From NCBI GenBank assembly GCA_017303335.1, contig JAFLBK010000001.1, forward strand, positions 1,059,001 to 1,123,000: a DNA stretch of 64,000 nucleotides, given 5' to 3'. Source of the stretch: Chitinophagales bacterium. Lineage in GTDB: Bacteria > Bacteroidota > Bacteroidia > Chitinophagales > Chitinophagaceae. The translations under genes were made by a program, and so were the position numbers. The notes under the pieces were generated by a model, which saw only the letters and a program-made list of their open reading frames with translations, had not been told where the DNA came from and ran no database searches. Positions 1 through 8,720 of this stretch are shown here, piece by piece; within the stretch, counting starts at the first letter, position 1; the number at the start of each line of letters is the position of its first letter.

Positions 1-1061
1 AGTATTCCTTCCAGGATATCAACCGCCGTCATGCTGGTGCCCAACCCGATGTGTACCGTAAATGCTTCTTCGGGTTTTGCCCCTGCCAGTGCACCCTGGC
101 GCCAGAGGCCGAGAAGAAAATTTTCGATCATTGCTTTCAGGGCAGCCCAGGTATGTGCATCATTGGGTTCAAACACAACCCACCCAGCACCCTTCTGAAT
201 ACTCTGTTCGATGAACGTGATCGTGCGTCGTACCGACACGTATCGCCAATCCATGCAGTTACCATCAAGAGTACGGCCGCCCCATATCAATATTCCCTTG
301 CCGGGAAACAAACGGAGGGCATTGATCGCTTTGCCATCAAACGGCATATTCATGGTTTCCTGCTCCTCATTTGTAACATGATTTGTGAGATCAGCCACCC
401 CGGATAATGAAACGTTGGCAGGAGCCTTCCATACGCCTCTTGTTTGATCTGTCATCGCATAGACGCCGGCAACCGCACCTGAAGGAGGAAGCGCTCTGCC
501 GTTTTCAGGTTTGAGCCAGGGATAATACGCGGCGCCCCATTTCAGGTTGTCGTTACCAATCCCGGCACGGAAAGTATCCTGGTCGGTTTTGCAATTCCCC
601 GAAGGGTGAACTGTATCCAGTATTACAAAGCGGTCGTGCAAAACGGCCGCGGCTGCAAGCGCCTGTTTTTGCAGGGAATAAAAATCCGGTTCGGGCAGCA
701 AGCCGGCGTCGGGCATCACGAGCAACTGAACAGGAAGGGGCTTGCTTGCTTCAAGTCCCGCCAAAAAAGCGGAAAGAGAAACAGGGTCGTGGATATTTCC
801 AATGGGGATGATATAGCATTCGCCGCCGCCGTTCTTATAAAAAAGGTCAATGGATTCGTGAAAGAATTTTTCTCCGCCGTCATTTCCGAACCGGTTAGCG
901 AATTCGGAAAAAGATAAAATCTTTACAGGCGAGATGTTGCTTATCGCATCCGGTCCGGCGTAACCAATAAATGCAGGTATTGATGTTGGTTGTCCATCAA
1001 AAGCGGGAGGGTTTCTGCCTGTTTCTTTTACATACACGCCGGGTGTTTTATAAGTTGCCAT
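1..1061 (-). CDS. Contractile tail sheath protein (partial, 3' end beyond left edge)
   Basis: Reading the minus strand from the ATG at 1061 gives an uninterrupted frame of 353 codons to the window edge. It starts MATYKTPGVYVKETGRNPPA, the classic N-terminus of sheath proteins of phage tails, T6SS-like and extracellular contractile injection systems (eCIS). The distal part matches the conserved sheath C-terminal domain: 'GILIWGGRTLDGN', 'WRYVSVRRTITFIEQSIQKG', 'VVFEPND', 'LWRQGALAGAKPEEAF'. The sheath contracts around an inner tube to drive injection. The start lies only 48 bp from the divergent selD start. No phage replication, capsid or integrase gene is seen on this side, which fits eCIS better than a prophage, but the rest of the cluster is outside the window. 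Family assignment is strong; the eCIS label is inference. Confidence 0.88.
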   Translation of the reverse strand, partial: MATYKTPGVYVKETGRNPPAFDGQPTSIPAFIGYAGPDAISNISPVKILSFSEFANRFGNDGGEKFFHESIDLFYKNGGGECYIIPIGNIHDPVSLSAFLAGLEASKPLPVQLLVMPDAGLLPEPDFYSLQKQALAAAAVLHDRFVILDTVHPSGNCKTDQDTFRAGIGNDNLKWGAAYYPWLKPENGRALPPSGAVAGVYAMTDQTRGVWKAPANVSLSGVADLTNHVTNEEQETMNMPFDGKAINALRLFPGKGILIWGGRTLDGNCMDWRYVSVRRTITFIEQSIQKGAGWVVFEPNDAHTWAALKAMIENFLLGLWRQGALAGAKPEEAFTVHIGLGTSMTAVDILEGI

Positions 1062-1086
1062 GCGAAATGCTTTGTATCAAGATAAC

Positions 1087-1094
1087 TAACTTTG
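1087..1094 (+). promoter_or_regulatory. -7 box (TAACTTTG) of selD
   Basis: A perfect match to the Bacteroidota TAnnTTTG -7 element ends 15 bp before the ATG at 1110. It overlaps the upstream in-frame TTG (1092), so that TTG cannot be the start of a transcript made here. This fixes the selD start at 1110. Confidence 0.6.
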
Positions 1095-1109
1095 GCAAAA
1101 CGACTATGC

Positions 1110-2168
1110 ATGTCTGAAGAACTTATCCGGCTTACGCAGTACTCCCGTGGCGCCGGCTGCGGCTGTAAGATCGCTCCGCAGGTACTGGAAGAGATATTGA
1201 AAAGCGACAGCAACCCGGTTGCCATAAAAAATCTGCTGGTAGGCAACAGCAGTAACGACGATGCGGCGGTCTATGATCTCGGGAACGGAACCGCCTTGAT
1301 CTCCACCACCGATTTTTTCATGCCCATTGTAGACGATGCGTTCGATTTTGGCCGCATCGCTTCGGCCAACGCCATCAGCGATGTGTATGCCATGGGTGGA
1401 AAGCCCGTACTGGCGATCGCGGTACTCGGCTGGCCGGTTGAAAAGCTGCCTGCATCGCTGGCGCAACAGGTATTGGAAGGCAGCAGGAAGATTTGTGCGG
1501 AAGCGGGAATTCCGCTGGCGGGCGGACACAGCATCGACTCGGCCGAACCTTTCTTTGGTTTATCGGTAAATGGACTGGTTCCCATTCCGAACCTGAAGAA
1601 GAACAATACAGCCCGCGAAGGGGATATACTCTTTATCACGAAACCGCTGGGCGTGGGAGTTCTTTCCACTGCGCAAAAAAGAAGTGTGTTGAAAGCAGAA
1701 CATCTTCCGGTGATGATCGAACAGATGACCAGCCTGAATGCGATCGGCGAGAAACTGGGCAAACTGGAGGGCGTTACCGCGATGACCGATGTAACGGGAT
1801 TTGGTTTGCTGGGCCACCTGATCGAAATGGCGGAGGGTAGTGGCCTTTCGGCGGAGATCAATTACCCCGCATTGCCGGTGGCTGACGGCGTGCGGGAATA
1901 CCTGGCGCAACGCATCGTGCCCGACGCTACCTACCGGAACTGGAACAGTTACAGTAAGAAAGTGAGTTTTGAAAAAGGAGTGAATGTAATGGAAGCGTTC
2001 AACCTGCTGCCCGATCCGCAAACAAATGGCGGCTTGCTGATCGCGGTACGGGAAAGCGATGCGGAAGCGGTGAAAGACCTGTTCCGGCAGAACGGGCTCG
2101 CCGCTTTCATAGAGCCAATCGGGAAACTGGCGCCTGCGGCGGAGAAAACCATTTTGGTGAAAGTCTGA
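1110..2168 (+). CDS. selD: Selenide, water dikinase (selenophosphate synthase)
   Basis: SelD makes selenophosphate from selenide and ATP, the selenium donor for 2-selenouridine tRNA modification and/or selenocysteine. The 352-residue protein aligns throughout with E. coli SelD: 'RLTQYSRGAGCGCKI' at the N-terminus, then 'DDAAVYDLGNGTALISTTDF', 'AMGGKP', 'LAGGHSID' and 'MTDVTGFGLLGHL'. With the ATG at 1110, the catalytic Cys falls at position 17 and the catalytic Lys at 20, exactly as in E. coli. The active-site residue is an ordinary Cys codon (TGC), not a UGA selenocysteine. No selA, selB or mnmH/selU is nearby, so the route served cannot be read from context. Confidence 0.96.
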   Translation: MSEELIRLTQYSRGAGCGCKIAPQVLEEILKSDSNPVAIKNLLVGNSSNDDAAVYDLGNGTALISTTDFFMPIVDDAFDFGRIASANAISDVYAMGGKPVLAIAVLGWPVEKLPASLAQQVLEGSRKICAEAGIPLAGGHSIDSAEPFFGLSVNGLVPIPNLKKNNTAREGDILFITKPLGVGVLSTAQKRSVLKAEHLPVMIEQMTSLNAIGEKLGKLEGVTAMTDVTGFGLLGHLIEMAEGSGLSAEINYPALPVADGVREYLAQRIVPDATYRNWNSYSKKVSFEKGVNVMEAFNLLPDPQTNGGLLIAVRESDAEAVKDLFRQNGLAAFIEPIGKLAPAAEKTILVKV

Positions 2169-2232
2169 ATACCGTCTGCAGGGTATTGGATATATGCCCG
2201 TTTATTACCAACTTGAACCGCAAACGATCAAT

Positions 2233-2829
2233 ATGAGAAAAACATTCTTTCTTTCCCTTGCGTTGCTGCTGTCTTTTGTTTCCTTTTCGCAGGTGAACCT
2301 GCAGAGCCTGCTGAAGCCGGGAGCGAAACTGGTGTATGCGGTGGAAGCCAATGAACAGAAATACGACTTCATCGTTACCATCAAGGCCATTACGCCGGCG
2401 CTTGTATTCGATTGGGAAATGACCGAGCCGGTTAATAACAGGGGAAGCATTACCCATACCGCCACCGCCATGCTGTCGGGCAATACTATGTTTAATTATT
2501 TTTCCGGCGGCGCCAAAACGCTCGACGATAATACCCTGAGTGTATGGATCAGCAGGAATGTTTTCATGAGCCTTACCAAGGGAAGCCGGAGCGCTATGCT
2601 GAAAATGAATACGAATGAATCGGCGCAGAAAATGAGCGTGGCCGGAGAAGACCCCGGAGAACTGTATATCCTGGTCAATGGCGAAAAAGAAACGGTGGAG
2701 GAATTTGTCGCCAGGGGCGAATCCGGCGACGAAGTTTATTTCAGTGTCGCCAATTCAGCTAAGTTCCCTATCATCCTTCGGATGAAGAATGGGTTCTACA
2801 TCGGACTGAAAGAAATCAAAACAAAATAA
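2233..2829 (+). CDS. Secreted protein of unknown function
   Basis: The 198-residue protein begins with a signal peptide ('MRKTFFLSLALLLSFVSFSQ'), so it is exported. The mature part is rich in beta-type sequence and starts 'LLKPGAKLVYAVEANEQKYD'. This resembles the mature start of the convergent neighbour ('LKPGEKYSLEYKVV'), so the two may be distant relatives. The upstream in-frame ATG at 2194 would put 13 residues before the signal peptide and was not used. Its stop is 6 bp from the stop of the convergent gene. I recognise no enzyme motif. Confidence 0.75.
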   Translation: MRKTFFLSLALLLSFVSFSQVNLQSLLKPGAKLVYAVEANEQKYDFIVTIKAITPALVFDWEMTEPVNNRGSITHTATAMLSGNTMFNYFSGGAKTLDDNTLSVWISRNVFMSLTKGSRSAMLKMNTNESAQKMSVAGEDPGELYILVNGEKETVEEFVARGESGDEVYFSVANSAKFPIILRMKNGFYIGLKEIKTK

Positions 2830-2835
2830 GACGGC

Positions 2836-3792
2836 CTAACTTTTTTTACCGTTGATGGTGGTGACCGTTTTCATGGTCATCGGCATCTTGCCGGTTTGTT
2901 TGGACTCGACGGTAACGTTCATGTCCTGGGTAACCTTACCCGAGCGGGTGATGCCGGTTGCCAGATCCACCTCAATGCGCCCTTCGGAAGTGCCGGTGAG
3001 CTCCATGGTCATTTCCATCCCGTCATTGTTTATCTTTTTATTTCCGGCCGAACTGATCTTTCCTTTTACATCGATCACTGCCACATTCTCTTTTTCCAGT
3101 ACTTCCACCAGTTTGTAGGTGTTGGATACCTTCATGCCGATGCCGTTGTTTTCCATTTCGAAATCGGCGGTCCAGCTTTCGCCAACGCTTACCGGCTTTT
3201 GCGGCAAACCAGCGAACAATTGCTGGAACACATCGGAGATCTGCTTATCGCTCATCAGTCCATCCATGCCCGCGCTGCCGCCCGGGCCCAGGTACTGCTG
3301 CATCGAGTCCTTGATCGACTGCAGTAATTCTTTGTACCCGCTTACGGATTTAACCTTGCCATTCGCTTCCAGTTTGACCTGCATGGGTTTGTTGAGCATC
3401 GAACCGAATACCTTTCCATAGATATCCCGCAGCATATCGCTCATGCCGCCCGGCATATCCATGGCCGACTTCGCGGGATAGCTGCTGTCGCTGTCGTACG
3501 ACATATCGATCATATTCCCCGATTTCATGGCAATGGAGATATGATTGTATTTCAGTTCCAGGTCCGATTCCTTCTGGGGCGATACAGACTTTACATCCAG
3601 CAGGTGACCCATCAAAATGGTGATCCTGTTGTTCATGGATTTCATGTCCTGGTCCATCACCACTTTATACTCGAGGCTGTATTTTTCGCCCGGCTTTAAA
3701 TTGGGTTGCAGGCTGATCTTTTTACCACCGCCGCTGCAGGCAAAAAGCGTAACAAGGGCGCTTGCCATTGCCAGGAACAGAAATTTTCTCAT
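2836..3792 (-). CDS. DUF6263-like lipoprotein
   Basis: The 318-residue protein starts with a lipoprotein signal peptide; the lipobox ends LFAC with the lipidated Cys at residue 19. The mature protein opens 'LQPNLKPGEKYSLEYKVVMD'. It has a central acidic/Met-rich stretch with 'GMSDMLRDIYGKVF' and later 'KPVSVGESWTADFEM', a pattern I associate with DUF6263-type proteins of Bacteroidota. The start at 3792 is preceded by a near-consensus -7 box (TATCTTTC on the minus strand, 3810-3817), which supports it over the upstream start at 3870. That upstream start lies inside the pterin dehydratase stop region. Function unknown; location probably periplasmic face of a membrane. Confidence 0.75.
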   Translation of the reverse strand: MRKFLFLAMASALVTLFACSGGGKKISLQPNLKPGEKYSLEYKVVMDQDMKSMNNRITILMGHLLDVKSVSPQKESDLELKYNHISIAMKSGNMIDMSYDSDSSYPAKSAMDMPGGMSDMLRDIYGKVFGSMLNKPMQVKLEANGKVKSVSGYKELLQSIKDSMQQYLGPGGSAGMDGLMSDKQISDVFQQLFAGLPQKPVSVGESWTADFEMENNGIGMKVSNTYKLVEVLEKENVAVIDVKGKISSAGNKKINNDGMEMTMELTGTSEGRIEVDLATGITRSGKVTQDMNVTVESKQTGKMPMTMKTVTTINGKKS

Positions 3793-3862
3793 ACAGGTTG
3801 ATTTATAGGGAAAGATAAGGAGAAGCGCCGGTATTTTGGCAGCGCCGGGATAGCGTGGAAAG

Positions 3863-4096
3863 TCAGGCAATAAGCTTGTCGATCCGGCGGGCCAGTGTAT
3901 GATCCTTTTCGGTTACGGTGTCGCCGGCGTCGTGCGTGTTCAGCCAGATCTCTACCCGGTTGTATACGTTGGTCCACCGGGGATGGTGGTCCATTTTCTC
4001 CGCTTCCAGCGCCACCCGGGTCATGAAAGCGAATGCCTCGGAGAAATTTTTAAACTCGAATTTCCTGTAGAGGGCGTTGTTTTCTTCTTTCCACAT
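3863..4096 (-). CDS. phhB: 4a-hydroxytetrahydrobiopterin dehydratase (pterin-4a-carbinolamine dehydratase)
   Basis: PCD dehydrates 4a-hydroxytetrahydrobiopterin so that the cofactor of aromatic amino-acid hydroxylases can be recycled. The 77-residue protein is slightly short for the family but keeps the signature: '[20 protein letters not shown]' with His37, His38 and Pro39, then '[13 protein letters not shown]' with His55 and an acidic residue. No phenylalanine hydroxylase is next to it. It is followed on the same strand, after a 70 bp gap, by the lipoprotein gene at 2836-3792, which has its own likely promoter. Confidence 0.92.
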   Translation of the reverse strand: MWKEENNALYRKFEFKNFSEAFAFMTRVALEAEKMDHHPRWTNVYNRVEIWLNTHDAGDTVTEKDHTLARRIDKLIA

Positions 4097-4140
4097 GATA
4101 GAATGTTTAAAGGTCTGAATCGTTGAAGGGTTTAAGGGTT

Positions 4141-4272
4141 CGTCATTGCGAACGGAGCGATGGTGCAGTGAAGCAATCTCCTGGCCTGTAACGTAAATTT
4201 AATAAACCCGCTTCGTGGTTTGGCATTGCTTCAGTCGTTACCTGCCTGCGGCAGAACGTCTTCGCAATGACG
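4141..4272. repeat. REP/MITE-like palindromic intergenic element
   Basis: The outer arms are a perfect 12 bp inverted repeat, CGTCATTGCGAA at 4141-4152 and TTCGCAATGACG at 4261-4272. An inner inverted pair is GAAGCAAT (4170-4177) and ATTGCTTC (4225-4232). This matches the widespread 'GTCATTGCGA...GAAGCAATC' palindromic repeat type of bacterial genomes. The right arm abuts the stop codon of the next gene (TAA at 4273-4275), so its transcript may end in this hairpin. I saw no second copy in the window. Confidence 0.75.
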
Positions 4273-4716
4273 TTAAAAGATCAGGTGCTGTTTGTTCTTG
4301 ATCTTTTCGTTGGTCATTTCGGTAACCAGTTGCACACCCTGGATGGTTCGTACCGACTGCATCAGGTTCTTCAGGTCTTCAGCGGGAACCGGATCTCCCT
4401 TGATCAGCCATAAAAAATCCAGGTGCTTGAATTCGGGCAACAGGTATTCGCCATCGTACTGGTTGTTGTAGAGATAATGGGTAAGTGTGATGGCGGGAAC
4501 CTTGTACTCGAAAATGCTGAAGAAATAACTGCGTTTTTTTTTGGTGAGTTGTATCTCCAGGTCGTTATTCACCCGGAAATGAAAACCCAATGACTGGTTC
4601 AGCTGCCAGCAGAACTGGTAATCCTTTTGCGGCGCCACAATACCGAGGAGGGAAGCGTCTTCAAAGAACTCTTCCGCCAGTGCTTCGTTGTCGATCTTTA
4701 GTTTCTGAACCGCCAT
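4273..4716 (-). CDS. IPExxxVDY-like small protein
   Basis: This is a 147-residue cytoplasmic-looking protein with no signal peptide. It contains 'LLPEFKHLDFLWLIKG', a degenerate form of the I-P-E-x3-V-D-Y motif that names a Bacteroidota family of about this length. The N-terminal half has 'DASLLGIVAPQKDYQFCWQL', also like that family. The start ATG lies 14 bp downstream of the stop of the M28 peptidase gene on the same strand, so the two are probably co-transcribed. The gene ends in the palindromic repeat at 4141-4272. The family has no known biochemical function. Confidence 0.65.
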   Translation of the reverse strand: MAVQKLKIDNEALAEEFFEDASLLGIVAPQKDYQFCWQLNQSLGFHFRVNNDLEIQLTKKKRSYFFSIFEYKVPAITLTHYLYNNQYDGEYLLPEFKHLDFLWLIKGDPVPAEDLKNLMQSVRTIQGVQLVTEMTNEKIKNKQHLIF

Positions 4717-4730
4717 CGTACCAATTCCGA

Positions 4731-6368
4731 TTAGAATACAATATCAAAGACCAGTTCTTCGGCGCCGCGTTTTACTTTTACCTTGGTCGCGTCGCCTTTG
4801 TTGAACTTACCCAGTACCTGCATATAGCCTTGTACATCGTTCACTTTGTGTTCGCCGATCTGCACAATCACATCGCCGGCCTTGATGCCCACCCGCTGCG
4901 CCAGTTTACCTTCGCTCACACCATCGGCCCGCACACCGGTTCCGCTATAGGTATAATCAGGCATGATGCCCAGGCTTACGCCGAAACTTCGCTTGCCCTG
5001 TGCCTGCGCCTCCCGGGTTTTGGTAAAGGTCAGTTTTCCCTTGCCGTTGGTTTTGTCGATGACATTGTAGATGTACCTGATCAGCATCAGTTCGCCGGTA
5101 TAGTTGATCTTATCGGCATCGTCGCTGGGTTTGTGGTAATCGCTGTGTGCGCCGGTAAAGAAGAAAAGTACCGGGATGTCTTTACGGTAAAACGAGGTAT
5201 GGTCGCTGGGTCCTGTACCGCTGCTGTCGAAATTCAGTTTGAAATACTTGTCGCTGGCTGTGAGTGTTTGTCCCCACCAGGGCGATGTGCCATAGCCGCC
5301 GATGGTAACGCCATGCGTGCTGTCGTTCAGGCGGCCCACCATATCCATGTTGATCATGTAATTGGCTTTGCTCATATCCACCGTCGGGTGCTCGGTAAAA
5401 TACTTACTGCCGAACAAACCGAGTTCTTCACCCGAAAAAGCGATGATGAGGTAATTGTTGTTCCGGAGTTTAGATTTCTTCACCTGTTTGGCCAGTTCGA
5501 TAAGGGCCGCGGTGCCGCTGGCATTGTCATCGGCGCCATTGTGGATCATGGGTGTGCTGCCGGTATAAAGCGAGTTGTGGTCTTCACCATAACCGAGGTG
5601 ATCGAAATGGGCGCCCAGGATCACGGTGGTGGCAGCGCCATTATCGATATAACCCACCACGTTGTGGCCGGTTCTTTTTTTCTCGCTGATCGACACCTCG
5701 AGTTTGATGTCGTACGAAGCGGTTTCATCCTTCAGGTATTTTTCCCTGGCGTCCTTGCTGATGTAGATGACCGGGATTTTCGCTTTTTCCGCCTTTGACT
5801 TCGGGTCGAATTTCAGTTCATCTTTAATGGAGGATGTATTATAAATGAACAGTCCTGTTGCGCCCTTGGAAGCAGCATTTACTATCTTTTTGGCGATGGC
5901 GTCTTCCAGGTCGAAATGCGGATTGTTTTTATTCTCTTCCAGCAGTTCTTTCAGGTTCCAGAACCAGGTGGTTCCTCCTTCGGGTAACGCGATGGCGGCG
6001 GTGGCGCTTAGTTTTCCGTTGGCGCTGTAAGCCAGCGGGAAAAAATCGGTACCCGGATTCAGGGAAGCGTTCCCGATCGTAACGGCGGTGACGGGGTCGA
6101 TCTGTTTTCCATCGTTCACTTCAAAAGCCTGGATATACGTACCGTTATCGCCTTTGGCGGCCAGACCGATCTGCTGGAACTGGTTGCTGATGTATTCGTA
6201 AGCCAGTTTTTCTCCGGCGCTGCCCGTACGGCGACCTTCTAATTTATCATCGGCCAGAAAACCGATATGCGCTTGCAGGCTCGAAAGAACCTGTTTATCC
6301 GCTTTTTTTAATTTTTGTGCCGTAGCCGTAAAGGAAATGACAAGTGTAAGCCAGAGAAGATGTTTCAT
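4731..6368 (-). CDS. Secreted M28 family aminopeptidase with PA and PDZ domains
   Basis: The 545-residue exported zinc exopeptidase starts with a signal peptide ('MKHLLWLTLVISFTATAQ'). The peptidase core shows the M28 metal-site pattern in order: 'LGAHFDHLGYG', 'HNGADDNASGTAALIEL', 'AFSGEELGLFGSKYF', 'NMDMVGRLND' and 'SGTGPSDHTSFYRKDIPVLF', then the C-terminal His in 'GAHSDYHKPSDD'. A PA-like insertion ('ATGLFIYNTSS') lies in the first third. A PDZ domain ends the protein ('GKLAQRVGIKAGDVIVQIGE'). The start at 6368 is supported by the -7 box at 6390-6397. The upstream extension in the same frame has no matching features. It heads a transcript with the IPExxxVDY-like gene. Confidence 0.93.
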   Translation of the reverse strand: MKHLLWLTLVISFTATAQKLKKADKQVLSSLQAHIGFLADDKLEGRRTGSAGEKLAYEYISNQFQQIGLAAKGDNGTYIQAFEVNDGKQIDPVTAVTIGNASLNPGTDFFPLAYSANGKLSATAAIALPEGGTTWFWNLKELLEENKNNPHFDLEDAIAKKIVNAASKGATGLFIYNTSSIKDELKFDPKSKAEKAKIPVIYISKDAREKYLKDETASYDIKLEVSISEKKRTGHNVVGYIDNGAATTVILGAHFDHLGYGEDHNSLYTGSTPMIHNGADDNASGTAALIELAKQVKKSKLRNNNYLIIAFSGEELGLFGSKYFTEHPTVDMSKANYMINMDMVGRLNDSTHGVTIGGYGTSPWWGQTLTASDKYFKLNFDSSGTGPSDHTSFYRKDIPVLFFFTGAHSDYHKPSDDADKINYTGELMLIRYIYNVIDKTNGKGKLTFTKTREAQAQGKRSFGVSLGIMPDYTYSGTGVRADGVSEGKLAQRVGIKAGDVIVQIGEHKVNDVQGYMQVLGKFNKGDATKVKVKRGAEELVFDIVF

Positions 6369-6389
6369 GAAAACGGGTTTAAGAATGAG

Positions 6390-6397
6390 CAAAGATA
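6390..6397 (-). promoter_or_regulatory. -7 box (TATCTTTG) of the M28 peptidase gene
   Basis: Minus-strand TATCTTTG fits TAnnTTTG exactly and ends 21 bp before the ATG at 6368. It lies inside the extended reading frame and so argues against any start upstream of it. Confidence 0.6.
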
Positions 6398-6548
6398 CTG
6401 GCCGGGAAGCCCGGTTGTGTAAACAGGCTGTAAAATTTAATAACAGCAAAAGACAGCCCGCGTGACGATGTGTTCCCTTCCGCCCTCGATTTTCCGCATC
6501 TCCCCGTCCATCTTTCCTATTTCGTAACCGCAAACGGGGCATTCCGGC

Positions 6549-6556
6549 TAAATTTG
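6549..6556 (+). promoter_or_regulatory. -7 box (TAAATTTG) of feoB
   Basis: A perfect TAnnTTTG match ends 9 bp before the TTG codon at 6566. The predicted transcription start therefore falls at or a few bases before the start codon, giving a very short leader or a leaderless mRNA. Confidence 0.5.
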
Positions 6557-6565
6557 CAGCCAAAC

Positions 6566-8686
6566 TTGGCAAAGCATATCAACATAGCACTGGTGGGCAA
6601 TCCCAACAGCGGAAAAAGTTCGCTGTTCAACTACCTTACGGGACTTAAGCAACAGGTAGGCAATTTTCCCGGGGTTACGGTTGATAAGAAAACCGGCAGC
6701 AGCCAGGTAGCACCCGACCTCAATACCACCCTGATCGACCTTCCGGGAACCTACAGCCTGTACCCCAAACGCCACGACGAATGGGTGGCGTACAAAGTAC
6801 TCCTCAACCAGGATACGGATATCAAACCCGACATGGTATTGCTGGTGGCCGATGCCAGTAACCTGAAGCGGAATCTGTTGTTCTGTTCACAGATCATCGA
6901 CCTGGGCGTTCCGGTGGTGGTGGCGCTCACCATGATGGACCTTGCCAAAAAGAAGGGAACCCAGATCGATATTCCCGGGCTGGAACGGGAACTGGGTGTT
7001 CCGGTGGTGCCCATCAACCCGCGAAAGAACAAGGGCATCGATCAATTGAAAAAAGTGATCGCACAATCGGCCGAAAATTTATACCAGCCCCCGGCCCGCG
7101 ATTTCATCGACAACAACGCGTTGGCCGAAAACGCCATCGCCTCCGTTAAGCAGCATTTCCCCGGTATCAGTAACTATAAAGCCATTCATTACCTCATCAA
7201 CCACGAGCATTTTTTACTGCACGACACCATGCAGGATACCATTGAGCAGATCGAGATCGACAATGCCTTCAATCCCACCAAGACACAGGCCGATGAGATC
7301 ATGCAGCGGTATACCCGTATCAAGCATATCATGCAGCAAACGGTGGTGGAGGCCGATCCCCTGCAGAAAGCGCTTTTCACCGAGCGGCTCGACGACCTGC
7401 TCCTGCATCGCCGCTGGGGTTATATCATATTGCTGGCGGTGTTGTTCCTTTTGTTTCAAAGCGTTTTCTGGATCGCACAGTACCCGATGGATGGCATCGA
7501 ATGGACCTTCGGCCAGCTCAGCGGCTGGTTGGGAAACACGCTTCCGCAAACAGGATGGAGCGACCTGCTGATCAATGGCGTGGTGGCGGGACTGAGCGGG
7601 ATCGTTGTATTTATTCCGCAGATCATGATCCTGTTTGGATTGATCACCATCCTGGAAGACACGGGCTATATGGCACGCATCAGTTTTCTTACCGACAAAC
7701 TCATGCGCAAGGTGGGTTTGAATGGTAAAAGCGTGATGCCGATGATCAGCGGTTTTGCCTGTGCGGTACCGGCCATCATGAGCGCCCGCAATATCGAGAA
7801 CCGGAAGGAGCGGCTGCTTACCATCATGATCACACCGCTGATGAGCTGCAGCGCAAGGCTTCCTGTGTATACGATCCTGATCGCCCTGGTGATCCCTTCG
7901 AAATTGTATTTTGGTTTCCTGAGCCTGCAGGGGCTGGTGATGATGGCGCTTTACCTGCTCGGTACCGTTATGGCCCTGCTGGTTTCCTGGGTGATGAAAT
8001 GGTTCATCAAAAGCACCGAACGCAGTTTTTTTATTCTTGAATTACCAACGTACCGGGCGCCCCGCTGGCGCAATGCGCTTACCACCATGATCGAAAAGGC
8101 GAAGATATTCGTGTTCGATGCCGGCAAGGTGATCATGGTGATCAGTTTACTGCTTTGGGCGCTCAGCACCTACGGACCGAAGAAAAAAATGGATGCCGTA
8201 ACCGCCAAATATGAACAATTGATCAGGGAAAATCCGGGCCAGGTAATTGAGCTGGAGAAACACCGGAAAACAGAATTACTGCAGAGTTCCTATGCAGGCA
8301 CCTTGGGCAAAGCGATCGAACCGGCGATCAGTCCGCTGGGATACGACTGGAAGATCGGCATTGCGCTGATCACCTCCTTCGCAGCCCGCGAGGTATTTGT
8401 TGGAACAATGGCAACCTTGTATAGTGTGGGTGATGACGCCGATGAGAACAGCACCACCCTGCGGGAGAAGATGGCTTCGGCCACCCGGTCGGACGGAACA
8501 AAAGTGTATAACCTTGCCACGGGTTTGTCGTTACTCATCTTTTATGTGCTGGCCATGCAATGCATGAGTACGCTGGCGGTGGTAAAACGCGAAACCCGCA
8601 GCTGGAAATGGCCCGCAATCCAATTGCTTTATATGACAGCCCTTGCCTACCTGATGAGCTGGATGACATATACCGTGTTCAGCTAA
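6566..8686 (+). CDS. feoB: Ferrous iron transporter B
   Basis: This is the inner-membrane Fe(II) permease with an N-terminal GTPase domain (about 706 residues from TTG 6566). G1 'GNPNSGKSS' and G3 'DLPGTY' are intact. G4 reads TMMD where NxxD is usual. The two Gate/core regions are present ('SVMPMISGFACAVPAIMSA', 'TPLMSCSARLPVYTIL', 'FAAREVFVGTMATLYS'), with about eight to ten membrane segments. I chose TTG 6566 because it begins directly at the conserved 'KHINIALVGNPNSGKSS' and follows a -7 box. An ATG at 6470 would add 32 residues atypical of FeoB. There is no feoA beside it. The downstream gene is convergent. Confidence 0.95.
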   Translation: MAKHINIALVGNPNSGKSSLFNYLTGLKQQVGNFPGVTVDKKTGSSQVAPDLNTTLIDLPGTYSLYPKRHDEWVAYKVLLNQDTDIKPDMVLLVADASNLKRNLLFCSQIIDLGVPVVVALTMMDLAKKKGTQIDIPGLERELGVPVVPINPRKNKGIDQLKKVIAQSAENLYQPPARDFIDNNALAENAIASVKQHFPGISNYKAIHYLINHEHFLLHDTMQDTIEQIEIDNAFNPTKTQADEIMQRYTRIKHIMQQTVVEADPLQKALFTERLDDLLLHRRWGYIILLAVLFLLFQSVFWIAQYPMDGIEWTFGQLSGWLGNTLPQTGWSDLLINGVVAGLSGIVVFIPQIMILFGLITILEDTGYMARISFLTDKLMRKVGLNGKSVMPMISGFACAVPAIMSARNIENRKERLLTIMITPLMSCSARLPVYTILIALVIPSKLYFGFLSLQGLVMMALYLLGTVMALLVSWVMKWFIKSTERSFFILELPTYRAPRWRNALTTMIEKAKIFVFDAGKVIMVISLLLWALSTYGPKKKMDAVTAKYEQLIRENPGQVIELEKHRKTELLQSSYAGTLGKAIEPAISPLGYDWKIGIALITSFAAREVFVGTMATLYSVGDDADENSTTLREKMASATRSDGTKVYNLATGLSLLIFYVLAMQCMSTLAVVKRETRSWKWPAIQLLYMTALAYLMSWMTYTVFS

Positions 8687-8720
8687 GCGACAACGACGAA
8701 ATCAACAGAATTCCTTTTCG

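Noticed and set aside
1092..1109. TTG start giving a six-residue longer SelD
   Set aside because: The TTG is part of the TAACTTTG -7 box, and the ATG at 1110 aligns Cys17 and Lys20 exactly with E. coli SelD.
4590..5798. A 402-codon plus-strand open frame
   Set aside because: It is antisense to the M28 peptidase gene, has no domain-like features, and the minus-strand protein has all catalytic motifs.
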